Assembly (NCBI RefSeq): GCF_003286125.1
Contig: NZ_QMED01000004.1
Coordinates: forward strand, 248,001-312,000
DNA length: 64,000 nucleotides
Reading direction: 5' to 3'
Source: Algibacillus agarilyticus
Lineage (GTDB): Bacteria > Pseudomonadota > Gammaproteobacteria > Enterobacterales > Alteromonadaceae
Shown piece after piece: positions 26,366-35,515 of this stretch. A program made the position numbers and the translations under genes. A model generated the notes under the pieces. The model saw only the letters and a program-made list of their open reading frames with translations. It searched no databases and had not been told where the DNA came from. Numbering within the stretch: the first letter of the stretch is position 1; each line of letters starts with the position of its first letter.

Positions 26366-28357
26366 TTAATTTAGATACTTTTTAAGAAATAGATCAACCT
26401 CTTGGTAGAAAGGTTTAATATCTTCGTAATTCGAAATGGGATTATGACGACCTTCTTCAAAGCTAATAAATTTAAAATCTTTATCGGTATCATCTAAAGC
26501 GTCTTCCATCATTTCTTGTTGCTCAAAAGGCACAATTTTGTCTTTTTCACCGCCAATTAACAAAATCGGTATATTCATATCTTCGGTTCGTAAAGCCGGT
26601 GAATTTTGCTCGAGCATCACACGATCACTAGCAGGATGGCCAATGCGCTCATGTAATTCTTTGATCCCTTGTTTAAAGCCATTAGATTTTAATTTATCTT
26701 CTTCATGATCTAATAATTCAGGTAAATGTGTTACACCATTCACACTCACAGCGCATTTAAATAATTTGTCTTGATTCAATGCGCCCATCAGTGCTGAATA
26801 ACCGCCGTAAGAAATGCCGAGAATACACACCTTATTTGGATTAGTAATACCTTGTTTAATTAAAAAGTGAGCGGAATCTTCAACATCATCTTGCATTAAC
26901 TGACCCCATTGCTGATAGCCCGCTTCTTCATAAGCTTTACCATAACCACTTGACCCCCTAAAATTAGGTTTAATAACCACATAACCACGTGTGGCAATAA
27001 ATTGAGCAATAGGATCAAATTCATCATAATCACGAGAAAATGGGCCTCCGTGTGGCATCACTACGGTGGCATGAGGTTTACCTTGTACAAAATTTTGTGG
27101 TAGTAAAAGATGAGCAGGAATAGGATGACCATCTCTGGCTTTATATTTAACTTTAGCCGGAATAGCGAGGTTTTCAGCGAGTAAAAATTCATTTTTGTAA
27201 GCTAAAAAACTAAGTTGTTTTTTGGCTTTATTATACAAATAATACCGCCCTGAATTATCCATACCGCGGGTAGATACAACCACTGAAGGCGACGAACGCT
27301 TTCGCCACCTAACATGAAACCCAATTACGCCAGTTGCTTTAACTTGAGCTGATATGTGAGCTAGGTGTTTTATATTTTCTTCATCCCAAGATCGCTCAAC
27401 AATCGCATCATCCTGTACGGTAAAATAACCATTGACTTCAGCAGAGTAACTATTTGTTTTAATACCCAAAATATCTTCATTTTTAGTCTGCTTAAATAAA
27501 ACCGTTTTTCCTTTTTTGTCACGTTTGTACAAAGCATAAAAGCCAGTGGTTTCATCTGGTTTCAAATAAAGTAATTCACCCTCGTTTGTAATACCGCTAA
27601 AATCATTTAAATTGATTGCGCCGCTGGATATAGCATCTTCTTCGTTATAGTAAATCCTGTCAATTTCAATCCAGTCATCCTCTTGATTAGCTAAAATAAT
27701 AATTTCTTTTTTGGTGCTTAAATAATCAAGTCGGTATAATACTTGGCCTTGCCGATTAGTGATAAATCGATATGTATAAGGCCCCCCACTGGCAATGTTT
27801 TCACCTTTCCCATTACTCACATGTGCTTTATATAATAAGTAACGACCGTTAACCCAAGCCGACACTATCACATGATTTTCGTCATCAGGTAGAATATTCA
27901 CAATGCCACTTAAATGGCCAACTTTGCCTAACTTGCTTTTTTTACTCAATAATTCAACCCAGCCCCCTTTACCCATAGTGACAGCCACAACACGAGTTAA
28001 ATACGGATAATCTATTTCTCGAATATGCTTGTCTTCTAATTCATCTTCAACATGACTTTTAAAAGCGGGGACTTGTATGCTGACTAATATTTTATTGTCG
28101 CTAACCCAACCTAAATTAAAAGGGCGAACGATCTTATCGCCGAACTGCGAAACAACATTGCCGCCATTTTCTAAATCATGTATGTAAATGATTCGTTCTT
28201 GCTCAACATTTTTTAAAATAGCCAAATACCGACCGCTTGGTGATAACTCCGTATCAATAATGTTGGCGGCTTGCCTAAAATCATCTATAGAAGGTGCAAC
28301 AGCATATGAAAAGCTAGACAGTACGAGCCAGAAAATCCCGATAATATAAACTTTCAT
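26366..28357 (-). CDS. Secreted S9-family (prolyl oligopeptidase-like) peptidase
   Basis: This 663-residue protein has signal peptide MKVYIIGIFWLVLSSFSYA, a seven-bladed-propeller-like N-terminal region of about 400 residues (DFRQAANIIDTELSPSGRYLA, characteristic of these TolB/DPP-like proteins), and a C-terminal alpha/beta-hydrolase domain. The catalytic triad is visible: Ser in GISYGGYS, Asp in GGEKDKIVP and His in EEGRHNP. HGGPFSRDYDEFD provides the oxyanion region. It would cleave peptides in the periplasm, probably as an acylaminoacyl- or dipeptidyl-type exopeptidase. It is transcribed alone, with a strong terminator behind it. Confidence 0.9.
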   Translation of the reverse strand: MKVYIIGIFWLVLSSFSYAVAPSIDDFRQAANIIDTELSPSGRYLAILKNVEQERIIYIHDLENGGNVVSQFGDKIVRPFNLGWVSDNKILVSIQVPAFKSHVEDELEDKHIREIDYPYLTRVVAVTMGKGGWVELLSKKSKLGKVGHLSGIVNILPDDENHVIVSAWVNGRYLLYKAHVSNGKGENIASGGPYTYRFITNRQGQVLYRLDYLSTKKEIIILANQEDDWIEIDRIYYNEEDAISSGAINLNDFSGITNEGELLYLKPDETTGFYALYKRDKKGKTVLFKQTKNEDILGIKTNSYSAEVNGYFTVQDDAIVERSWDEENIKHLAHISAQVKATGVIGFHVRWRKRSSPSVVVSTRGMDNSGRYYLYNKAKKQLSFLAYKNEFLLAENLAIPAKVKYKARDGHPIPAHLLLPQNFVQGKPHATVVMPHGGPFSRDYDEFDPIAQFIATRGYVVIKPNFRGSSGYGKAYEEAGYQQWGQLMQDDVEDSAHFLIKQGITNPNKVCILGISYGGYSALMGALNQDKLFKCAVSVNGVTHLPELLDHEEDKLKSNGFKQGIKELHERIGHPASDRVMLEQNSPALRTEDMNIPILLIGGEKDKIVPFEQQEMMEDALDDTDKDFKFISFEEGRHNPISNYEDIKPFYQEVDLFLKKYLN

Positions 28358-28725
28358 TTAAACTCCTTATTCAGTTTATAAGTAAATCCATTAAACACAC
28401 TCAGCCACAATACCTTCATCAGGGGTTGCAACTTGTATTAACAAATTTTAAAAACATAAAACTAACATAAATGAAAACAAAAACAACAAAGTTAACAATT
28501 AACAGTCATCTTTAGTATTTGATATTTAATATTAATTTAATAAAAATGAAGAATGAAGAAACGTGTTACTGTTTTAATTGTTTGTTTAAATGGCCACAAC
28601 AATCCAAATTAACCACGATATAGACTCGACAAGTAAAAACACTTATCATGCATAAAAGTGATATAAACAACTGACATATTTAGGTATAGCCTCTACTCAA
28701 ATCTTTAATATAAAAAGGAATAAAA
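28358..28725. other. Intergenic region between divergent S9 peptidase and mscS
   Basis: This AT-rich gap of 368 bases must contain promoters for both genes. I see no open frame, repeat or clear operator. Confidence 0.4.
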
Positions 28726-29556
28726 ATGCAGGAATACATAGACAACATTGAAATAGAACAATACATCCCCGCCATTATAAGTGGCGCAACTAATGTGCTT
28801 TTTGCCATTATTATTTTACTTGTTGGTCTTTTTATAGCCAATAGAGCCAGCAAAATAATAAATCGCATCGGTGAAAATTACGAAAAATTAGATAATACGT
28901 TATTCCGCTTTTTAGGCAGTGTTGCAAAGTACATTATTCTGGCATTTGTATTAATTGCCGTCTTAAATCGATTTGGTGTACAAACGGCATCGATTGTTGC
29001 TTTACTCGGTGCCGCCGGTTTAGCGGTTGGTCTTGCTTTGCAAGGCACACTGTCTAATTTAGCTGCCGGTGTAATGTTGTTATTATTCAGACCTTACAAG
29101 GTTGGTGACTTTATTGCCGCAGCAGGAAAATTTGGAAACGTTCAAGAAATAGACCTATTTACAACGATATTAAAAACCTTTGATAACCAGCATATCATCA
29201 TCCCTAACAGCCAGATTTGGGGTAGCCAAATAATTAATCATTCACATCACAATATACGTGGTGTTGATATGCACTTCGGCGTTGCTTATAAAGAAAATAC
29301 CGATGAAGTTCGTAAAGTGATTAATTCAGTATTAACCAAGCACCCACATATATTAAAAGATCCGGCCCCCTTTGTTGAAGTTGAAACATTAAACGATAGC
29401 TCTGTTGATTTTTTGGTCCGCCCATTTTGTTCAGGTGAACATTATTTTGATATTTTATATTCAGTGCCCGAGCAAATTAAAAAATCGCTTGATGAAGCCG
29501 ATATCGAAATTCCATTCCCACATCGTAAAGTCATTATCTCGAAAGAAAGTGAGTAG
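28726..29556 (+). CDS. mscS: Small-conductance mechanosensitive channel
   Basis: This 276-residue protein has the length of E. coli MscS. It has three N-terminal TM helices (about residues 18-40, 58-80, 85-115). The pore-lining TM3 reads LLGAAGLAVGLALQGTLSNLAAGVMLLLFRPYKVGDF, the MscS signature with alternating Gly/Ala packing. The C-terminal cytosolic beta and alpha/beta domains follow (IIIPNSQIWGSQIINHS). It opens under membrane tension and releases solutes during hypo-osmotic shock. The start is supported by AAGGAATAAAA directly before the ATG. It is monocistronic, with a hairpin behind it. Confidence 0.95.
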   Translation: MQEYIDNIEIEQYIPAIISGATNVLFAIIILLVGLFIANRASKIINRIGENYEKLDNTLFRFLGSVAKYIILAFVLIAVLNRFGVQTASIVALLGAAGLAVGLALQGTLSNLAAGVMLLLFRPYKVGDFIAAAGKFGNVQEIDLFTTILKTFDNQHIIIPNSQIWGSQIINHSHHNIRGVDMHFGVAYKENTDEVRKVINSVLTKHPHILKDPAPFVEVETLNDSSVDFLVRPFCSGEHYFDILYSVPEQIKKSLDEADIEIPFPHRKVIISKESE

Positions 29557-29569
29557 ATAATTGATTTTA

Positions 29570-29600
29570 TTAACCTCAAGTGCATAACACTTGAGGTTAA
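29570..29600 (+). terminator. Hairpin after mscS
   Basis: A perfect 13-bp inverted repeat (TTAACCTCAAGTG) with a five-base loop lies 14 bases past the mscS stop. No strong T-tract follows, so it may be a terminator or an mRNA-stabilising hairpin. Confidence 0.6.
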
Positions 29601-29704
29601 AATACAACATCACAACTTGGACTTCGCTAACAAGCATCGCTTGTATAAGTTGAGCCCCAAATTGACATCACGTAAATTACACATTTAAATATTATGGAAA
29701 CAAC

Positions 29705-30301
29705 ATGAAAAATATAATTATATTACTCGCCTTATCGTCACTTAGTACAGCCGTTTTAGCTGAAGAAAAAAGTTGGTTTGATAGTTTAAAAAGCCTTGTA
29801 GGTATCGGTACTGAGCAAGCGGATGCAAAAGAGCAAAAAACGGAAAATATTATTGCCGCCAAGCCCATGAAAATTGCAGATGCACCGAGCTCTGATGGTT
29901 TAGTTGATTCGTTAAAAAACAGCCTAAACATTAATCAACAACAAGCTTCAGGCGGCATGGGCGCGATCCTAAATTATGTCAAAAATAACATCTCTGCAGA
30001 TCAATTTGGCAACTTAGCTAAATCATTGCCAGGCGTGAATAATTTAATCGGTAAAGCGCCCAATGTAAGTCAACAAAATGTAGCGACCAGTACGGGGATT
30101 GGCGGCTTACTCGATAAAGCATCTGAATATAATGATACGCTTAAATCGATTAACGATGTAAAAAAACAGTTTGAAGCACTTGGTTTAAAACCAGAAATGA
30201 TCAGTGATTTTGTTAAAGCAGCTCAAAGCTATTTAGATACAGAGAAAGGCCAAGACGCTAAGCAAATATTAACGGAAGGTTTAGGCAAACTTTTAGGTTA
30301 A
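29705..30301 (+). CDS. DUF2780 secreted protein (VcgC/VcgE-like)
   Basis: This 198-residue protein has signal peptide MKNIIILLALSSLSTAVLA. The mature C-terminal part (about residues 65-198) matches DUF2780: LVDSLKNSLNINQQQASGG, then GAILNYVKNNISADQFGNL and SLPGVNNLIGKAP, ending in FEALGLKPEMISDFVKAAQSY. The family is common in Vibrio and Alteromonadales and its function is not known. The protein is predicted to be periplasmic and mostly helical. The gene is monocistronic with its own terminator. Confidence 0.85.
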   Translation: MKNIIILLALSSLSTAVLAEEKSWFDSLKSLVGIGTEQADAKEQKTENIIAAKPMKIADAPSSDGLVDSLKNSLNINQQQASGGMGAILNYVKNNISADQFGNLAKSLPGVNNLIGKAPNVSQQNVATSTGIGGLLDKASEYNDTLKSINDVKKQFEALGLKPEMISDFVKAAQSYLDTEKGQDAKQILTEGLGKLLG

Positions 30302-30314
30302 TTACAGACTAAAC

Positions 30315-30354
30315 GCGGGTTAACAATTAAATCAAATTGTTAGCCCGCTTTTTT
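30315..30354 (+). terminator. Rho-independent terminator after DUF2780 gene
   Basis: A 14-bp stem (GCGGGTTAACAATT, one G-T wobble) has a six-base loop and is followed by TTTTTT. It is placed 13 bases after the stop. Confidence 0.9.
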
Positions 30355-30407
30355 GGCGAGTACTTCTTTCTAATACCTTTCTTACCAATACTTTTCTTTT
30401 TCATAAA

Positions 30408-32135
30408 CTATCTGGCTAATAAATACACGATCACGCCCATTAACATCACACTCAAACATTGCCAAAACACAACAGGATCGCGTTCTAATAACGGCGGTTT
30501 AGTTTTACTCAAAAACTGTTTACTTGGCTTACGCAAATCAAATATAAACTCTGAAAGCTCTTGATAACGTTTAAATGGATTGGGGTGTAACGCCTTTTTT
30601 AACGTGTCGTCAACCCAAGCAGGAATATCACGCTCATCATGTAATGCCGTTTTATATCGTAATTTATCTTGAGCAGATTTAGTGGTAGCCCTAGCGGCTT
30701 TATCACCATAGGGTAAACATCCGGTTAACATTTGATAGGTAATAACCGCTAAAGAGAATAAATCGGATCTTGCGGTGCCAGCCTCTCCTAAAAAATATTC
30801 AGGCGCCGTGTATTGCACAGTGCCTAAAATATTTTGATGCTCAATTGATTGTGTCATTTCCATCACACCAGCAACTTTAGTGGAACCAAAATCTATTATT
30901 TTTACGACCCCCGTTTTATCAATCATGATATTTTCGGGTCGTAAATCTTGGTGCAACATTTCTAAACGATGAAATGCCTGTAAACCTTTCGCTATTTGCT
31001 CCACAATAGCGCGTACAGCTTGAACACTCGGTTTGGGGTTATCAATCATCCATTGAGTCAGGGTTTGCCCTTCAATATATTCAAAAGCCGTTATTAAAAA
31101 CTTTCTTTCTCGGCGAACTTCAACTGGTTTTAACACATGCGCACTATTAATGCGTTTAGCGATCCATTCCTCCATTAAAAAGCGTTCTAAATGAGAAGGA
31201 TCATCTTTCAATTCAATTGATGGGGCTTTAATAACAACGGGTAAATCCGTATCGGATTGTAAATTTACAGCCTGATAGACATGACTACGACTGCTAGAAT
31301 ACAACACTCGCAATATTTTAAAACCATCACACTCCCCCCGAACATCAAGTACCGGCGGAAACGCCAACTCGGTGAGCTGTTTCAAGCGTTCATGCGCATC
31401 AATACTCGGGAGGTCGTCTATTCTGATGATTTGTACACTCAGGTTATCCTCACTCCCATCAGATAAAGCCGATGTAGCCATTTTAGCGGCCGCTCCGTCT
31501 AGATCATCACCATACGTCTGAACGATGTCATACATACTTTCTTTATCAAGATGCTCATATACGCCATCGGTTGCTAAAATAAACACATCATCTTTTTCAA
31601 TTTTTAAAGATTCGTGATCAAGTTCAAACTGGGGAAATATGCCCATGGCTCGGCTAAGATAACTTTTTTCTTTAGAAACCCACGTTCGATGATCGTCTGT
31701 TAATAATTGTCCACGACCCCCTCGAAAGTGGTATATACGGCTATCGCCAAGATGGAAGGTATAAGCGGTATTTGATTTAATGATTAGCGCGCTAAGGGTA
31801 CACACGTAACCTTTATCTTTATTGTATCGGTGTTCACTTTTTTGGGTTTGCGAATGCAACCAAGAGTTGTTTGCGCTCAAGACTTTCATTGCTGACTTCT
31901 TAACTGACCATGTCTCTGAAGTACAATAATAATCTTCAAGTAAACTTCTGACTGACGATTCACTTGCAATGTGGCTAACCTGGCTACTGCTAATACCATC
32001 TGCAATAGCAGCGACAATACCTTTAGTGGATAATTGCGGCTCACTTGGGATCATCACACCATGAAAATCTTGATTTTCAGCCTTACGGCCTTTATCAGAA
32101 TATTGCCCAACCGCAATAGCTAATTGATTAGGCAT
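30408..32135 (-). CDS. Membrane-anchored PP2C phosphatase / Ser-Thr kinase fusion
   Basis: This 575-residue fusion has an N-terminal PP2C phosphatase (about 1-240): GRKAENQDFHG, AIADGISSS, HLGDSRIYHF and LATDGVYEHLD give the metal-binding Asp residues. A kinase domain follows (about 265-535): VVIKAPS lysine, catalytic loop HQDLRPENIM and DFGS. HQD replaces the usual HRD and the Gly-rich loop is atypical (LYSSSRSHVY). A C-terminal TM (WQCLSVMLMGVIVYLLA) anchors it. Related fusions lie beside nitrite/nitrate uptake genes. Here it follows cyanase by 26 bases in a three-gene operon, so it may regulate the channel or nitrogen use. Confidence 0.88.
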   Translation of the reverse strand: MPNQLAIAVGQYSDKGRKAENQDFHGVMIPSEPQLSTKGIVAAIADGISSSQVSHIASESSVRSLLEDYYCTSETWSVKKSAMKVLSANNSWLHSQTQKSEHRYNKDKGYVCTLSALIIKSNTAYTFHLGDSRIYHFRGGRGQLLTDDHRTWVSKEKSYLSRAMGIFPQFELDHESLKIEKDDVFILATDGVYEHLDKESMYDIVQTYGDDLDGAAAKMATSALSDGSEDNLSVQIIRIDDLPSIDAHERLKQLTELAFPPVLDVRGECDGFKILRVLYSSSRSHVYQAVNLQSDTDLPVVIKAPSIELKDDPSHLERFLMEEWIAKRINSAHVLKPVEVRRERKFLITAFEYIEGQTLTQWMIDNPKPSVQAVRAIVEQIAKGLQAFHRLEMLHQDLRPENIMIDKTGVVKIIDFGSTKVAGVMEMTQSIEHQNILGTVQYTAPEYFLGEAGTARSDLFSLAVITYQMLTGCLPYGDKAARATTKSAQDKLRYKTALHDERDIPAWVDDTLKKALHPNPFKRYQELSEFIFDLRKPSKQFLSKTKPPLLERDPVVFWQCLSVMLMGVIVYLLAR

Positions 32136-32161
32136 GATGTGATACTCCGTCAGTCGATTTA

Positions 32162-32605
32162 TTAATAGCTTTTATAAGGTAAGAACTTACCTGTCATCGT
32201 GATTTTAACTCTATCACCTTTCGCATCTTCTTGACGACTTAAATCCATATCAAAGTCGATAGCGCTCATGATACCATCGCCAAACTCTTCGTGGATTAAT
32301 GCTTTAAATGTTGTACCGTATACATTGATTAATTCGTAAAAACGGTAAATTAATGGGTCAGTTGGTACTGCGGTTGGTAACGAGCCTTTATAAGGTACAA
32401 CTTGCAACTGGGCAACAGCAGCTTCAGGTAAATCTAAAAGTTCACCTACCGTCGTTGCTTGCTCAGTAGTTAGCGTCATTTGTCCTAATAACGCAGCGGT
32501 TGTCCACTCTTTGCTCTGACCAACAGCTTCAGCCAATTGTGGCCAAGTTAAATTTTTTACTTGTTTTTGTAAAATGATTAATTCAGTGACTTCATTACGG
32601 TTCAT
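32162..32605 (-). CDS. cynS: Cyanate hydratase (cyanase)
   Basis: This 147-residue protein has an N-terminal helical domain related to HTH folds (LTWPQLAEAVGQSKEWTTAALLGQ) and the C-terminal catalytic domain (YRFYELINVYG, HEEFGDGIMSAIDF). The catalytic Arg and Glu in YRFYE and Ser in MSAID correspond to Arg96, Glu99 and Ser122 of the E. coli decameric enzyme. It converts cyanate and bicarbonate to ammonia and CO2, giving detoxification and a nitrogen source. There is no cynT carbonic anhydrase or cynR nearby. The gene is sandwiched between an FNT channel and a kinase/phosphatase. Confidence 0.96.
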   Translation of the reverse strand: MNRNEVTELIILQKQVKNLTWPQLAEAVGQSKEWTTAALLGQMTLTTEQATTVGELLDLPEAAVAQLQVVPYKGSLPTAVPTDPLIYRFYELINVYGTTFKALIHEEFGDGIMSAIDFDMDLSRQEDAKGDRVKITMTGKFLPYKSY

Positions 32606-32684
32606 TCTTTTATCCTTTTCAAATTTAATAATTCAAAAAAATTGCTGGCATTAATTAACTATGCCAGCAAACATCATTGGAAAA

Positions 32685-33494
32685 TTAAGCAGCGCGTTTC
32701 TTGCTTTCGCGAACGTGTGTGTAATAGATAGGTAAGGCGACTAATAAGAAACCACCTACTAAGTTACCAAGTGCTGTAGGAATTTCATTCCAGATGAAGT
32801 AATCCGTTACATGGAAATCACCACCCATAATCATTGAGAATGGGAATAAGAACATGTTAACGATTGAATGTTCAAATACCATGAAGAAGAACAGCATAAT
32901 AGGCATCCACATTGCTGCAATTTTAGCGCCAGCAGAAGTTGAAATCATTGCACCTACAACCCCCATAGATACCATCCAGTTACATAACATACCGCGAATG
33001 AATATAGTCATCCAACCGCCAAAACCTTGTTCTTTATAACCTAATGTACGAGATTCACCGATAGTCGCTACTTTTTCTGCGACTGCACCGCCATCAATTT
33101 GATAGCCGTAAGTCAGTATAAATGAAGCAAAAAATGCAGTTGTTAGCGCGCCGGCAAAGTTTCCACAGAAAACTAAACCCCAGTTGCGAAGCATCCCTTT
33201 AACGGTACAACCCGGTCTTTTATCGATGACAGCAAGTGGCACCAACGTGAATACACCTGTGAGCAAGTCATATTTCATGAGATACAACATGATAAAACCA
33301 ACAGGGAATAAAATAGCACCTAAAATTGGGCTACCCGTTTTTGTTATAACGGTGATAGCAAAAAAAGCGGCTAACGCTAATATTGCACCCGCCATAAAAG
33401 CGCGTATCAAGGTATCTTTGGTGGACATGAAAATTTTCTGTTCACCCGCGTCTACCATTTTTTTTGCAAACTCTGATGGTTCTAAATAAGACAT
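32685..33494 (-). CDS. Formate/nitrite transporter (FNT) family channel
   Basis: This 269-residue membrane protein has six TM segments. The N-terminus (SYLEPSEFAKKMVDAGEQKIF) and motifs GAILALAAFFAITV, LTGVFTLVPLAV, NWGLVFCGNFAGAL, NWMVSMGV and EHSIVNMFLFP match the NirC/FocA family. FNT proteins form pentamers passing small monovalent anions with a central His. The substrate here could be nitrite or formate. Because the gene is followed 79 bases later by cyanase, cyanate is an attractive candidate by inference. It is the first gene of the operon and its upstream region holds the promoter. Confidence 0.88.
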   Translation of the reverse strand: MSYLEPSEFAKKMVDAGEQKIFMSTKDTLIRAFMAGAILALAAFFAITVITKTGSPILGAILFPVGFIMLYLMKYDLLTGVFTLVPLAVIDKRPGCTVKGMLRNWGLVFCGNFAGALTTAFFASFILTYGYQIDGGAVAEKVATIGESRTLGYKEQGFGGWMTIFIRGMLCNWMVSMGVVGAMISTSAGAKIAAMWMPIMLFFFMVFEHSIVNMFLFPFSMIMGGDFHVTDYFIWNEIPTALGNLVGGFLLVALPIYYTHVRESKKRAA

Positions 33495-33909
33495 AATAGC
33501 TCTCTTTTTATTAATTAAGTGATGGATGACTTATATTAATAAGCTAAACCGACATAGTTAAGTACATTTAAAAATGCCAGTTTGTTGTATATAACAAGTG
33601 TTAATCCCAATGCTCTATAAAAAAGACATTAAAATTAAAACTTAAAATTGCTTATTAACGTTAGTCAGTAGAGGTATAGCAAGCAACGAACCACATTTAC
33701 AAAAGGCAATAAAATCAAAAACTTAAAATAAAAATAAATTTATTTTTGCATTTTAATTATCGCACTATTTAAATTAATGATTAATAACGCACTTTAAAAG
33801 TGCATGTTTTCTAGCTTTTAACAGCTAGTTGTTTTTATTTGAGTGCAAACAAATGTCGGCTTATCAATAAGTTAAGCTAAACTAAAATAAAAAAAATAGG
33901 AGTATACAC
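33495..33909. promoter_or_regulatory. Divergent intergenic region with two hairpins
   Basis: This 415-base region carries promoters for the cyanase operon (minus) and the FGGY kinase (plus). Near the kinase side are a palindrome with 7-base arms (GCACTTT, 33789-33803) and a hairpin CTAGCT-N6-AGCTAG (33811-33828) followed by a T-rich stretch. The latter resembles a terminator or attenuator upstream of the kinase. Confidence 0.5.
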
Positions 33910-35454
33910 TTGTATTTTTTAAGCTTAGATCAAGGTGGCAGTAGCTCTAGAGCGATACTAGCAGATGAACAAGGTTCAATTTATGCAGAGGCAGCTGTTG
34001 CTGTAAAAACAAGTCGTGATTGCACTTTTATAGAACAAGAACCAGGTGAAGTCATCGCTTCGATCAGGCAATCTATCGCAGAATGTGGCAAAAAGCTGAC
34101 CACTCAAACGATCACAATAACAGCGGCAAGCCTCATAACTCAGCGTTCGAGTTTCATTGCTATCAATTCACGAACACATCAACCATTAACCAATATAATA
34201 AGTTGGCAAGATACTAGAGGAGCTAACCTACTCAATGATCTCAATATTGATGGGAAATGGCTCAATCAAAAAACGGGATTACGAGCGAGTGCCCATTATG
34301 GCGCAAGTAAAATGCGTTGGTTATTACTCAATAACCCAGCGGTACAACGAGCGAGTCATAAAAATGAATTGCTATTTTTACCGCTGGCTAGTTATTTAGT
34401 CGCTCATTTGACTCAAAATTTTGATTACCGTGTTGATCCTGTTAATGCGTCACGCACCCTACTCTGCAGTTTACCTCAACAATCAGCTAGCCATTTTAGA
34501 AATGATAGTGTTGGTATAAATTGGGATGATGAGCTTTTGGCATTATTTAAAATAGAAAAGCAATGTTTGCCAACAATTAAGCCATCGAACACATTATATG
34601 GGTATATACCTTTTAAAACTAACAAGATACCGCTAACTTTATTAACCGGTGATCAGTCAGCCGCATTGTTTGCTTATGGTCAACCAAAAACAGGCGAGCT
34701 ATTAGTAAACATTGGAACAGGTGCATTTATAAACGCTTGGCAACAGCCATCAAATGCGCGTTTGGCCCCTCCTGAAAATATGCTTTGCAGTTTGGTGTAT
34801 GCTCAGCAACAAGTAAAACATGCAAAATTTTTGTACGAATTTATTTATGAAGGAACCGTTAATGGTGCAGGCGCAGCACTGGACTTAATGGCCAAAACAT
34901 TATCACTTGACCCACAAAAAATTAATGCTTACAACACTAAGCAACAAGCCATACCGTTATTTATAAATACGATAGGCGGCTTAGGCAGCCCTTATTGGCG
35001 TTCAAATTTACCTTGGTCATTCATTCAAGCACATAAAGATCTAGCACAAATACCCATTATTAAAACAGACCTCGATAGCAACGTAAGCAAAATAATTGCG
35101 GTGATCGAAAGCATTGCTTTTTTGATCACCGTTAACGTTAAGCATTTACACCGTAAATCATCCAACCTAACTCAAATATTGATTTCAGGTGGTATGGCTA
35201 ATCGCGATGATATTTGTCAAATGCTCGCCGATTTAACGCAGATTTCTATAATCAGAAAACCGCAAATAGAGGCTAGCGCCTTAGGCGCAATTTGGTTGCT
35301 TAAAAATCAATACACAAATAGGAATGAATGGTTGTTTGAAAATTCATCAAGCGGGCACAAAAAAGTCAAGTTTGACCCTATAGCTAACCCCCAATTAACA
35401 CAACGTTTTCATCTTTGGCAGCAAGCTATGAACAAAATATTGGCAGAAAATTAA
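33910..35454 (+). CDS. FGGY-family carbohydrate kinase (glycerol kinase-like)
   Basis: This 514-residue kinase begins at TTG (33910), with AGGAG eight bases upstream; no ATG lies nearby in frame. The N-terminus FLSLDQGGSSSRAILADEQG matches the ATP-binding motif of glycerol kinases (DQGTTSSRA). SWQDTRG (residues around 97) and the GDQSAALFAYG and GTGAFIN motifs of the family follow. The C-terminal domain has ISGGMANRDDICQMLADL. It is divergent from typical GlpK. The convergent neighbours encode glycerol-3-phosphate dehydrogenase and a glycerophosphodiesterase, so glycerol or a glycerol-like polyol is the likely substrate. Confidence 0.82.
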   Translation: MYFLSLDQGGSSSRAILADEQGSIYAEAAVAVKTSRDCTFIEQEPGEVIASIRQSIAECGKKLTTQTITITAASLITQRSSFIAINSRTHQPLTNIISWQDTRGANLLNDLNIDGKWLNQKTGLRASAHYGASKMRWLLLNNPAVQRASHKNELLFLPLASYLVAHLTQNFDYRVDPVNASRTLLCSLPQQSASHFRNDSVGINWDDELLALFKIEKQCLPTIKPSNTLYGYIPFKTNKIPLTLLTGDQSAALFAYGQPKTGELLVNIGTGAFINAWQQPSNARLAPPENMLCSLVYAQQQVKHAKFLYEFIYEGTVNGAGAALDLMAKTLSLDPQKINAYNTKQQAIPLFINTIGGLGSPYWRSNLPWSFIQAHKDLAQIPIIKTDLDSNVSKIIAVIESIAFLITVNVKHLHRKSSNLTQILISGGMANRDDICQMLADLTQISIIRKPQIEASALGAIWLLKNQYTNRNEWLFENSSSGHKKVKFDPIANPQLTQRFHLWQQAMNKILAEN

Positions 35455-35515
35455 ATACCACAACGCGGTAATAAATTGGCTTTCTTAAACCACAAGTCTC
35501 TATATTTAATAAATA

